Shown here one piece after another: positions 35,631 to 45,475 of a DNA stretch of 64,000 nucleotides. Every line of letters begins with the position of its first letter. The first letter of the stretch is position 1. Made by a program: the position numbers and the translations under genes. Origin of the DNA: Streptomyces sp. GSL17-111. Its GTDB lineage: Bacteria > Actinomycetota > Actinomycetes > Streptomycetales > Streptomycetaceae. The stretch lies in assembly GCF_037911585.1 (NCBI RefSeq), contig NZ_JBAJNS010000001.1, positions 872,001-936,000 of the forward strand, written 5' to 3'. The notes beneath the pieces were generated by a model, which worked only from the letters and a program-made list of their open reading frames with translations, searched no databases and was not told where the DNA came from.

Positions 35631-36880
35631 CCGTGGCCTGCCTGGAGTCCCTGACGTTCGGCCTCGGCCGCCTGGTGGACGCCGCCGGGGCGCTCGGCGA
35701 GCGGCTGCTCCTGCTGACGCGCGACCCGTCCTTCTACGCCTACGAACTGGACCGCCTGCCCCCCGGCTCCCTCGACGTCGTCGAGACCGACACCTTCGAC
35801 GTGGAGCGGCTCACCGGCCACCTCCAGGACACCCCCGGGCTGCGCGGCCTGATCAGCTCCACGGACACCTGGACGCTCACCGGGGCGGAACTCACCGCCC
35901 GGCTGGGCCTACCCGGTCTCGACCCCGCCGTGCTGAGGCTGACCCGCGACAAGGCCGCCGTACGCAACCGCCTGCACGGAGCCGGACTCACGCGCGGACA
36001 GGCCGTCGAGGTCCCCGCCACGGACCCGGGCGCCCGCGAGCAGCTCCTCAAGGAGGTGGGGCTGCCCGCCGTCCTGAAGGACACGGCGGGGACCGGCAGC
36101 CAGAACGTCTGGCTCGTCCGGAACGAGGAGGAGCTCGACCGGGCGCTGGGCCAGAGCGCGGGACGGTCCCTGAAGGGTCGGCTGTTCGCCGAGCCGTACT
36201 TCAGCGGGCCCGTGTACAGCGCCGAGACCCTCACCTGGGACCACCGCACCCGACTGCTCGGCGTCTCCAGCCGGCTCATGTCGCCCGAGCCCCGCTTCCG
36301 CGAGGAGATCACGGCCTTCCCCGTGGCCTTCCCGGAGCCTCGGCGGGCGTCGCTGGAGCGGTGGCTCGACGCCGTGCTCGACACCGTCGGGTACACCGAC
36401 CGCTTCGCCCACGTGGAGTTCGTCCTGACCGCCGACGGGCCGGAAGTGGTGGAGATCAACCCACGGATCGGCGGGGCGCTGGTCGGTGAGGGACTGTGCC
36501 GGGCGCTCGGGGTCAACGTGTACGAGGCGATGGTCGAGACGGCGCTCGGCCGCCGCCCCGGCCTGGTGGACACCGAGCCGCCCGGCGGACCGGCCGTCGC
36601 CTTCGTCCTCGGCTACCCGTCCGAACCCGGCCTGTTCACCGGCGTCGCGGGGCTCGATCGGCTGCCGGGCATGCCGGGAGCGCCCACCTGGTACCCGGTG
36701 CGCCGGATCGGCGACCCCGTCGAGCACCTGGACGACAGCCGTGGGTACGCCGGCATCGTCTACGCCGAGGCGGAGACCGCCGAACTGGCCACGCACCGCG
36801 CCGTGGCCGCCGCGGGCGCGCTGCGCGTGCTCACCGAGCCGTTCCCCGCACCGGACGGACGGCAGGCCGAGGGTGGCTGA
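35627..36880 (+). CDS. ATP-grasp carboxylate-amine ligase
   Basis: The 417-residue protein has an N-terminal pre-ATP-grasp region (1-100), the glycine-rich loop AVLKDTAGTGSQNVW, the nucleotide segment FAEPYFSGPVYSAETL, and the Mg-binding VVEINPRIGGALVGEG. ATP-grasp ligases of this type join an amino acid carboxylate to an amine through an acyl phosphate, as in dipeptide and dapdiamide synthesis. Here it would couple the product of the PLP enzyme to another acid or amino acid (inference). The ATG at 35627 overlaps the upstream stop. The MFS gene start overlaps its 3' end. Confidence 0.82.
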   Translation: MTVACLESLTFGLGRLVDAAGALGERLLLLTRDPSFYAYELDRLPPGSLDVVETDTFDVERLTGHLQDTPGLRGLISSTDTWTLTGAELTARLGLPGLDPAVLRLTRDKAAVRNRLHGAGLTRGQAVEVPATDPGAREQLLKEVGLPAVLKDTAGTGSQNVWLVRNEEELDRALGQSAGRSLKGRLFAEPYFSGPVYSAETLTWDHRTRLLGVSSRLMSPEPRFREEITAFPVAFPEPRRASLERWLDAVLDTVGYTDRFAHVEFVLTADGPEVVEINPRIGGALVGEGLCRALGVNVYEAMVETALGRRPGLVDTEPPGGPAVAFVLGYPSEPGLFTGVAGLDRLPGMPGAPTWYPVRRIGDPVEHLDDSRGYAGIVYAEAETAELATHRAVAAAGALRVLTEPFPAPDGRQAEGG

Positions 36881-38105
36881 GACCGCCCGGGGGGAGCCGG
36901 GGCTGCGGGCTGCGCTCCTCCCGCTCACCGGCCCCCTGCGCTTCCTGCTGCTCAGCTCGTTCCTCATCCCGCTCGGCAGCTTCATGGTGCTGCCGTTCAT
37001 GTCCGTGTTCCTGCACGAACGGCTCGGCATGGGCCTCGGCACCGTCGGTGTCGTCCTGGCCGCCGCGTCGCTCGTACAGTTCTCCGGCGGCCTCTTCGGC
37101 GGAGCCCTCGCGGAGCGTGTCGGGCTGCGCCGCACCATGGTCTGGGCCCTGAGCGTGCGGACGGCCGGCTTCGTCGGGCTGCTGCTCGCGCTGCGCTGGC
37201 CGTCCCTGGCCGTCGGCGCCCTCGTCCTCACCTGCTGCGGGGCCGCGCTCTACCTGCCCGCCAACAAGGCGTACCTGGTGCACGGGGTCGACGACGAGCG
37301 CCGTCCGGCGTTCCTCTCGGCGGGCAACGCGGCGCTCAACGCGGGCATGGCCGTCGGGCCGCTGATCGCCGGACCGTTCGTCCTGTCGGCGCCCGGCTGG
37401 CTGTTCGCGTCCGCCACGGGCCTGTTCCTCGTCGTCACGGCGGGCCACGCGCGGCTGCCCGAGGCGGGCGCCGGGCGGCCGCCGGACGGCGGCGCCCGCT
37501 CGGGCGTCCTGGCCGGCCTGGTGGCACTTCCCTTCGCCGCCAACGCGCTCGCCTTCTACCTCTACTTCCACTTCCAGCACTTCCTGGCGGTGTACGCCGT
37601 CGAGCGGGCCTCGGGCACGTTCTACAGCCTGGTCCTGCTGCTCTGCTTCACCCTGGTCATCGTCGTGCAGCCGGTGGCGTCCGGACTGATCCGGCGCATG
37701 CCCTACGCCTTGGCCCTCACTCTCGGCTTCCTGGGCATGGCGGCCGGACTGGCCGTGCTGGCCGCCGGGACCCGGGCGGCGATGCTGGCGGGCGCGGCGC
37801 TGATCACGCTGGGCGACATCGTGCTGTTCCTGAAGAACGACCTGGAGGCCCTGCGCCGCAGCCCCCGCTCCGACGCCGTCGTCTTCGGCCAGCAGCGGCT
37901 GGCCGCGGGCCTGGGGGCGTGCGCCAGCGGCGTGCTCGGCGGTCAGCTGTACGGCTTCGGTGAAAGCGCCGGGCACACCGGCTGGTTCTGGCTGCTGGCC
38001 GCCGCGCAGTGCCTCCTGCTGCCCCCTGCCCTGCTGGCCCTGCGCCGCCGCGCACCCGGTCGGCCCCACCACGACGACCACGAAGGAGCACTGACGCCGA
38101 AATGA
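36873..38105 (+). CDS. MFS transporter of the B12-regulated operon
   Basis: The 410-residue membrane protein has about 12 hydrophobic helices and an MFS loop motif AERVGLRRTM after helix 2. Similarity is to MFS exporters in general; there is no binding-protein partner. Its place as fourth gene of a biosynthetic operon, with an 8-base overlap with the ATP-grasp gene, makes export of the pathway product the simplest role. Uptake of a metal complex cannot be excluded. The GTG at 36873 is chosen as the coupled start. Confidence 0.8.
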   Translation: MAETARGEPGLRAALLPLTGPLRFLLLSSFLIPLGSFMVLPFMSVFLHERLGMGLGTVGVVLAAASLVQFSGGLFGGALAERVGLRRTMVWALSVRTAGFVGLLLALRWPSLAVGALVLTCCGAALYLPANKAYLVHGVDDERRPAFLSAGNAALNAGMAVGPLIAGPFVLSAPGWLFASATGLFLVVTAGHARLPEAGAGRPPDGGARSGVLAGLVALPFAANALAFYLYFHFQHFLAVYAVERASGTFYSLVLLLCFTLVIVVQPVASGLIRRMPYALALTLGFLGMAAGLAVLAAGTRAAMLAGAALITLGDIVLFLKNDLEALRRSPRSDAVVFGQQRLAAGLGACASGVLGGQLYGFGESAGHTGWFWLLAAAQCLLLPPALLALRRRAPGRPHHDDHEGALTPK

Positions 38106-38851
38106 CCTCCACCGGTGGGTTCCTGGACGACGACTTCTGGACCGAGTTCCACGACTTCCTCTTCTCCGAGCAGCGCTACGCCCAGGCCGAGGAACTGCTG
38201 AAGACCTCTCCCCTGCTCTCCTTCTCCCCCGGCACCCGGGTGCTGGACCTGTGTTGCGGGCCGGGGGTGTTCACCGTGCCGCTCGCCCGCCGGGGCCACG
38301 AGGTGACCGGGGTGGACCTCAGCCCGGCGATGCTGGAACGCGCCCGCGCACGGACCGCCGACGCCGGTGCGCGCGTCGCCTACGTCCGGGCCGACGCGCG
38401 CACGTACGAGCCACCGGAGGCGTTCGACGTCGTGCTCAACCTGTTCACCTCCTTCGGGTACTTCGAGGACCCCGCCGACAACGCCCGCGTCCTGCGCACC
38501 CTGCACGACTGTCTGACGCCCGGCGGCACCCTCGTCCTGGACCTGGCGGGCAAGGAGCTGCTGGCCCGTCGGGTCACGCCGCCGAAGGTGGTGCGGCGGG
38601 GCGAGGACCTGATGGTGCAGACCGACACCGTGCTGGACGACTGGGCGCGGCTGCGCAGCGACTGGGTTCTGGTGCGGGGTGAGCGGGTGACGCGGGCCAC
38701 GCTCGTGTGGTTCGTGTACAGCGCCGTGGAGCTGCGGCGCATGGCCGAGGAGGCGGGTTTCGGCCAAGTGGAGGTCTTCGGCGGGTTCGATGGCCGCCCC
38801 TACGACGAGCACGCCGAGCGGCTCGTCCTGCGGGGGCGCCGTCCACACTGA
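38102..38851 (+). CDS. Class I SAM-dependent methyltransferase
   Basis: The 249-residue enzyme has a Rossmann methyltransferase fold with motif I VLDLCCGPGVFTVPLARRG, the acidic residue in VTGVDLSPAM and the later NLFTSFGYF and LTPGGTLVLDLAGKE segments. The methyl acceptor is unknown; N- or O-methylation of the operon product is the obvious guess. The ATG at 38102 overlaps the MFS stop (ATGA), so it belongs to the operon. No terminator is visible in the 135 bases before the DUF1330 gene. Confidence 0.85.
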   Translation: MTSTGGFLDDDFWTEFHDFLFSEQRYAQAEELLKTSPLLSFSPGTRVLDLCCGPGVFTVPLARRGHEVTGVDLSPAMLERARARTADAGARVAYVRADARTYEPPEAFDVVLNLFTSFGYFEDPADNARVLRTLHDCLTPGGTLVLDLAGKELLARRVTPPKVVRRGEDLMVQTDTVLDDWARLRSDWVLVRGERVTRATLVWFVYSAVELRRMAEEAGFGQVEVFGGFDGRPYDEHAERLVLRGRRPH

Positions 38852-38986
38852 CCGAAGACAGACCGAAGGCAGACCGACTGGACGGTATGCACGAGGAGGC
38901 TTCTCCCCTATGCTCCTGACCGCGTCCCGCCCTCCCGCGTGTGCGGCCGAGAGGCCGCCGCCGGGCCGATCCCCTGTGGAGCAGCC

Positions 38987-39364
38987 ATGGCCGTCGACCC
39001 CGAAGGTGCCGAGCTCGCCCGGTTCGTTGCGGAGGATCCGGGCCGGCCCCTCGTGATGCTCAACCTGCTGCGCTTCGCGCCCGGCGGGCGGACCCTGTAC
39101 GGGGAGTACACCCGGCGGACGGCCGCCTTTCTGGCGCGCTACGGAGGCGAACTGCTCTACTCCGGCGACGGCGAGACGCCCCTCGTCGCCGAGCGGGGGC
39201 AGGCGTGGGACGCGGTCCTGCTCGTGCGGTACCCCGACCGGCAGGCGTTCAGCCGCATGGTGGCCGACCCCGAGTACCAGGAGATCACCGGCCTGCGGAC
39301 CCGCGCCCTCAGCGAAGCCGTACTCCAGCCGACCACGCCATGGGGCACGCAGCGGAGGGCGTGA
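38987..39364 (+). CDS. DUF1330-like dimeric ferredoxin-fold protein
   Basis: The 125-residue protein begins MAVDPEGAELARFVAEDPGR and contains VMLNLLRFAPGG, YGEYTRRTAAFLARYGG and DAVLLVRYPDRQAFSRMV, the alpha+beta-barrel pattern of DUF1330/NIPSNAP-like proteins. Their function is mostly unknown. The ATG at 38987 has GGAG upstream and is preferred to the ATG at 38939. It follows the methyltransferase at 135 bases on the same strand and could be a sixth operon member, but the gap makes this uncertain. Confidence 0.7.
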   Translation: MAVDPEGAELARFVAEDPGRPLVMLNLLRFAPGGRTLYGEYTRRTAAFLARYGGELLYSGDGETPLVAERGQAWDAVLLVRYPDRQAFSRMVADPEYQEITGLRTRALSEAVLQPTTPWGTQRRA

Positions 39365-39909
39365 CCGCACGCGGAACGGCCGGACGCGGGGGCCGCACGG
39401 AGCCGCGCACGGGTGCCGCGCGCGACTGGAGTGCGCCGTGGTGCCGATGTTTCAGGTGGTGTTCACCGAACAGGTGTACCAACCCCAAATCTCCGGCACG
39501 AATTTCACACATCCTCTCTTCATATCAACTGCCAATGGTCTAGATTGACCGTGCTTCAGCCGTTCGGGCGTGGGGCGAACCGTAATGATCTTTAGGTCCG
39601 GGACCCACGGACGGCGAGCAGTCGCGTCCCCGGTGCCGGGCTTGGGGGTGGTCGATTCCCGGAGCCCGGGAGGAAGCCTCCGGTGCGGGGAGCACCTGGG
39701 GTTTCGCGTTCCCGTGGCCCTCGGGCGACAGGCAGGGCACACGGATCCGCTGCGGCCGCATGCGGTCGTGGAACGTGGCGCCGGCCCGGCCAGGACGTGC
39801 ACGGAGGCGGGAAGCCGCCTGCCGTGGGGAGGGACAGCGGGGCGGTGAGACGGGGGCCGCCCACCAGGAGGGTCAGTGTGGGGCGAGCACGTCGAACCTG
39901 GGGGGTTCT
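39365..39909 (+). promoter_or_regulatory. Long control region and leader before the exopolysaccharide cluster
   Basis: This 545-base gap has no convincing gene. The part around 39470-39600 is AT-rich for the genome (ATTTCACACATCC, TAGATTGACC, CGTAATGATC) and probably holds the promoter. The following 300 GC-rich bases contain several short inverted repeats and the segments GCGGGGAGCACCTGGGG and TCGGGCGACAGGCAGGG, which faintly resemble c-di-AMP riboswitch (ydaO) core strings. The match is poor and I do not call a riboswitch. A structured leader for the cluster is likely. Confidence 0.4.
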
Positions 39910-41388
39910 GTGCGGCAAGCGGGATTAGTCAGCCCGTCTCCGTCGGCGCACGGGCGTCTGACGAGCGGGACGATCAGCAGGCCCACGATCGACTGGGAGC
40001 AGCGGTACCGGCGCTACGTCATCGGCGCCGACACGGTGGCCGCCGCCTGCGTGGTGGCGGCGATCGGCAACTTCTTCGGGGCCCGGGACGCGGCCGACTG
40101 GCACGAGAAGTGGGGCATTCTCGCCTTCGCCACCGAACTGCTGGTCCTGGGAACGCTCGCCGTGAGCCGGGCATGGGCTCCGGCGGTACTCGGACAGGGC
40201 GCCGAGGAATTCCGCCGGCTCGGACGCGCGCTGTTCACGGCGACCGTCGTGCTCGCGCTCGCCGGAATCGCCCTGACCTCGCGCAATATCAAACTCTGGA
40301 TCTTCGTCGCGATTCCCGCGATCGCGCTCGTCACCATGACGGTGCGCTATCTGTTGCGCCTGTGGCTGCACAAGCAGCGCAACGAGGGCCGGTGCCTGCG
40401 TCCGGTGCTCGCGGCCGGGAGCCCGGCCACCGTGCACGACCTCATCACCCGCACCCGTAAGTTCCCCCACCTGGGCTGGCGGGTGGACGCTGTGTGCACA
40501 CCGGACGGCCTCGGGCCCGGCGGTGACCACCTGGACGAGGTGCCGGTCGTGGGCCGGCTGTCGGAGGTGGCGAACCACGTCCGCCGCGACGGCTACCGGG
40601 TCGTCGCGATCACCCCGGACCCGCACTGGTCCCCGGACCGGCTGCAACGGCTGGCGTGGAACCTCGAAGGCAGCGACGCCGAGATGATCGTGGCCCCCGT
40701 CCTGATGGAGGTGGCCGGGCCGCGGCTGCACGTCGACGCGGTGCTCGGGATCCCGCTCCTGCGGGTCAGCATGCCGACGTTCACCGGCGGGCGCCGGGCC
40801 GTCAAGGGGGTCGTCGACCGGGTGGGCGCGGCGGTCCTGCTGCTGCTGTTCGCCCCGCTGATGCTGGGCGTCGCCCTGCTGGTGCTGGCGGACAGCCGGG
40901 GTGGGGCGTTCTACCGCCAGCGCAGGGTCGGCAAGGACGGCCGCGAGTTCACCATGCTCAAGTTCCGCACCATGGTGGCCGGAGCGGACCGGGCCCGGGC
41001 CGCGCTGGCCGACCGCAACGAGGGCGCCGGCCTGCTCTTCAAGCTCCGCCGGGATCCGCGGGTGACGCGGGTCGGGAGCGTGCTGCGCCGGTACTCGATC
41101 GACGAGCTCCCCCAGCTCCTCAACGTGCTCACCGGATCGATGTCACTCGTCGGTCCGCGGCCCCCGCTGCCGGAGGAGTCCGCCGCGTACAACCCGGACA
41201 TCCGGCGGCGGTTGCTGGTCAAGCCGGGACTCACCGGCCTGTGGCAGATCAGCGGCCGCAGCGACCTCTCGTGGGAGGAGACGGTCCGGCTGGACCTGCG
41301 GTACGTGGAGGACTGGTCGCTCGCCCTGGACACGGTGATCTTGTGGAAGACGCTCCGGGCGGTCCTCCACGGGCAGGGGGCCTACTGA
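39910..41388 (+). CDS. Polyprenyl-phosphate sugar-phosphate transferase (exopolysaccharide initiation)
   Basis: The 492-residue membrane enzyme has four or five N-terminal helices (about 30-165), a central nucleotide-fold domain and a C-terminal bacterial sugar transferase domain after one helix (about 290-492). The latter shows RRVGKDGREFTMLKFRTMV, DELPQLLNVL, SMSLVGPRPPLPEE and KPGLTGLWQISGRS, as in WcaJ/ExoY. It transfers a sugar phosphate to undecaprenyl phosphate at the inner leaflet to start a repeat unit. The GTG at 39910 is chosen because upstream sequence looks non-coding and GGGGGG precedes it; with this start codon 6 is TTA (39925-39927). Confidence 0.88.
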   Translation: MRQAGLVSPSPSAHGRLTSGTISRPTIDWEQRYRRYVIGADTVAAACVVAAIGNFFGARDAADWHEKWGILAFATELLVLGTLAVSRAWAPAVLGQGAEEFRRLGRALFTATVVLALAGIALTSRNIKLWIFVAIPAIALVTMTVRYLLRLWLHKQRNEGRCLRPVLAAGSPATVHDLITRTRKFPHLGWRVDAVCTPDGLGPGGDHLDEVPVVGRLSEVANHVRRDGYRVVAITPDPHWSPDRLQRLAWNLEGSDAEMIVAPVLMEVAGPRLHVDAVLGIPLLRVSMPTFTGGRRAVKGVVDRVGAAVLLLLFAPLMLGVALLVLADSRGGAFYRQRRVGKDGREFTMLKFRTMVAGADRARAALADRNEGAGLLFKLRRDPRVTRVGSVLRRYSIDELPQLLNVLTGSMSLVGPRPPLPEESAAYNPDIRRRLLVKPGLTGLWQISGRSDLSWEETVRLDLRYVEDWSLALDTVILWKTLRAVLHGQGAY

Positions 41389-41461
41389 TGCGCGGCCGTC
41401 GTCGTCCGGCCCGTGCGCCGATCGCAGGCCGAGAGGGCCTGCCTGTGGGGAGGAACAGGTC

Positions 41462-42767
<1,306 letters not shown>

Positions 42768-42778
<11 letters not shown>

Positions 42779-44033
42779 CGCAACCAGCGGTGACCGGCGC
42801 GGCCGGCGCGCGCTGGTCCTGGTGGAGAACCTGTCGGTGCCGTTCGACCGGCGGGTGTGGCAGGAGTGCACGACGCTGCGCGACGCGGGCTGGACGGTGC
42901 ACGTCATCTGTCCGCAGGGGAGCAGACGGGACACCGAACCGGAGGCGGAGATCGACGGGGTGCGGATCCACCGCTACCCGTTGCGCGCGGCCACCGGGGG
43001 CCCCGCCGGATATCTGCGCGAGTACGGAACGGCGCTGTGGCACACGCTGCGGCTGGCCCGGAAGGTCGGCCCCGTCGACGTGGTCCACGCCTGCAACCCG
43101 CCCGACCTGCTGTTCCTGCCCGCGCTGTGGCTCAAGCGACGCGGAGCGCGGTTCGTCTTCGACCAGCACGACCTGGTACCGGAGCTGTACCTGTCCCGGT
43201 TCGGCCGGGGCCAGGACGTGCTCTACCGTGCCGTGTGCGCGCTGGAACGGCTGACGTACCGGGCCGCGGACGTGGTGCTCGCCACGAACGAGAGCTACCG
43301 GGACGTCGCGGTGCGGCGGGGCGGACGTCGGGCGGAGGACGTCTTCGTGGTGCGCAGCGCACCCGACGTCGACCGGTTCCACCCCGTACCGCCGGAGCCC
43401 GCGTTGAAGCGCGGCAAGCCTCACCTGCTGTGCTACCTCGGCGTCATGGGCCCGCAGGACGGGGTCGACTACGCCCTGCGGTCCCTCGCGAAGCTGCGGG
43501 ACGAGCTCGGGCGGACCGACTGGCACGCGGTGTTCGTCGGCGCGGGCGACACCTTCGACGCGATGGTCGAGCTCTCCCGGCACCTCGGGCTGGCGGAGCA
43601 CGTGCGGTTCACCGGACGCGTACCGGACGCGGACCTGGTGCGCTACCTGTCCACCGCGGACGTGTGTCTCTCCCCCGATCCGCACAACCCGCTCAACGAC
43701 GTGTCGACCATGAACAAAGTGCTGGAGTACATGGTGATGGGCCGGCCGGTCGTCTCGTTCGACCTCCGGGAGGCGCGGGTCTCCGCCGGTGACGCCGCCG
43801 TCTACGCGCCCGCCAACGACGAGACCGCGTTCGCCGGGCTGATCGCACGGCTGATGGACGATCCGGAACTGCGGGCGCGGATGGGCACGATCGGCCAGGA
43901 GCGGATCAACGGGCCGCTCTCCTGGCGTCATTCGCAGGCTGCGTTGCTCGCCGCCTACGCCGCCGCCTGCCGGGACCGCTCCACGGTGCCGACCGGCGCC
44001 CCGGGACGGGCCGGGAAGAGGCCGCGTCGTTGA
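42768..44033 (+). CDS. Glycosyltransferase family 4
   Basis: The 421-residue GT-B enzyme has an N-terminal acceptor domain (ENLSVPFDRRVWQECTTLRD, VHACNPPDLLFLPALW) and a C-terminal nucleotide-sugar domain (HLLCYLGVMGPQDGVDYAL, LSPDPHNPLNDVSTMNKVLE, with the acidic catalytic-site region at MNKVLEYMVMG). It adds one sugar to the lipid-linked repeat unit on the cytosolic face. The start is set at the TTG at 42768, overlapping the dehydrogenase; no strong ribosome-binding site is seen, and translational coupling is probable. Confidence 0.85.
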
Positions 44034-45475
44034 GCGAGGACACGATACGCCTGGCCACGATCGGGCGGTTGCTCCACCGGCGTCGACGCCTGCTCGCCCT
44101 CCTCACCCTGGTGGGCGCGCTCGTCGGCTACGGCGCCTCCGTGCTGTTCCCGCCGCGCTACACGACCTCCGCGTCGGTGGTCCTGCCGGGCGCGTGGCAG
44201 GAGCGGGAGCTGCTGACCCAGGCGGCGATCGCCGACAGTTCGGTGGTCGTCGACCGCGTGGCCGCCACACTCGACTGGCCGGGAGTGGGCGGCAGGGAGC
44301 TGCGGGAGGACGTGAGCGCCGGGGCCGCCGACGGCAACATCATCGAGATCACCGGAACGGCCGACACACCGGAGCGCGCCCAGCAGCTCTCCGACCAGAT
44401 GGCCGAGCAGTACGTCGCCTTCGCCGCGGGGCTGGCGGGCGAGGGCACCGCCGAGGCGGAGGAGCCCGAGTCGCTGCGCCAGCTGGTGGTGCGCACCAGC
44501 CGGCGCATCACCGAACTGGCGGAGGCGACCGATCCCGGGCAGACCGTCGAGAGCGTGCAGACGCGCACCGAGCTCACGAAGCTGCGCACCGCGCTGCAGG
44601 AGGCCGGCGACCGGCTGGAGGAGGCCGACCCCGTGGCGGACCGGGCCGCCCTGGTCGTCATGGGCCCGGCCACCCGGCCGGACGGCGAGGCACCGCCGAC
44701 GCGGGCGCAACTCGTCGGCGGTGGGGCCCTGCTGTTCCTTCTGCTCACGGTCGTCGGCCATCTCGCCTCGGCCCGCATGAGCCGTCGGCCGCGCACCGAA
44801 CCGGAGATCGCCACCGCCCTGGGCGCGACGTCGCTGGGCACGGTCGACGTCCCCGAGGACCCGCGCGACCCGCGAGGTGCGCAGGCGCCCCGGGACGGGG
44901 ACGCGCACCGGACGGCTGTCCCCGGACCGCGCGCCCGGCTCCGGCGGCTGCTGGGCCTGGACGTCCGGTGGGACGTGCCGGCGCCGCGGACCTCGGGCGA
45001 CGAGGCCGGCCGGCAGGCGCGCTACCGGCGGGTGCACGCCCGCCTCCGGGCCCGGCTGCCGGGCCGCCGACGGCTCCTGGTCGTCGTCCCGGAGGGCGAC
45101 GCGGTCGCCCGCGGCGCCGCCGGACGGCTCGCCGCCGAGGCGGGCAGCGGTCCCTCCCCCGGAGCACCGGGCACCGGGCACCCCGCGCTGCGCGTGGTGG
45201 AGGTCTCGGTGGCGCGGCCGTGGGTGCCGGACCGCGACGAGGAGTCCGGTGCCGTGGTCGTGCTCAGCGCGGGCAGCCGGACCAGCGAGGAGCTGGCCGG
45301 TGTCGCCGAGGCGTGCGCGGACGCCGGGCACGAGGTCGTCGGGGTCGTCCTCGCCGGACCGGTCCGCTCCCGTCCGGCGCGCTCCGCCGGCCGTTCTCGG
45401 GACGGCGGCCGTCCCCGGGACGCCGCCCCGGTCGCGCCTCCGGCGGCCGAGGACGTGCGGGGGGCCGCGACGTGA
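44030..45475 (+). CDS. Wzz-like chain-length protein with degenerate BY-kinase-like tail
   Basis: The 481-residue protein has a first membrane helix (about 22-41), an extracytoplasmic Wzz-like domain rich in coiled coil, and a second helix (VGGGALLFLLLTVVGHLA, about 228-245). The cytosolic tail (about 320-455) resembles a bacterial tyrosine kinase fold (LLVVVPEGDAVARG, later VVVLSAGSRTSEELAGVA and VVGVVLAG) but has no P-loop GKS/T and no Tyr cluster. Such proteins set polymer length and help export. It starts with TTG at 44030, overlapping the preceding stop. Confidence 0.75.
   Translation: MSEDTIRLATIGRLLHRRRRLLALLTLVGALVGYGASVLFPPRYTTSASVVLPGAWQERELLTQAAIADSSVVVDRVAATLDWPGVGGRELREDVSAGAADGNIIEITGTADTPERAQQLSDQMAEQYVAFAAGLAGEGTAEAEEPESLRQLVVRTSRRITELAEATDPGQTVESVQTRTELTKLRTALQEAGDRLEEADPVADRAALVVMGPATRPDGEAPPTRAQLVGGGALLFLLLTVVGHLASARMSRRPRTEPEIATALGATSLGTVDVPEDPRDPRGAQAPRDGDAHRTAVPGPRARLRRLLGLDVRWDVPAPRTSGDEAGRQARYRRVHARLRARLPGRRRLLVVVPEGDAVARGAAGRLAAEAGSGPSPGAPGTGHPALRVVEVSVARPWVPDRDEESGAVVVLSAGSRTSEELAGVAEACADAGHEVVGVVLAGPVRSRPARSAGRSRDGGRPRDAAPVAPPAAEDVRGAAT

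Noticed and set aside
39540..39761. Short open frames in the intergenic region 39365-39909
   Set aside because: No ribosome-binding site, poor codon bias and no recognisable product.
39365..39909. c-di-AMP (ydaO) riboswitch upstream of the exopolysaccharide cluster
   Set aside because: Only partial string similarity; conserved core segments are missing, so it is reported only as an unexplained leader.
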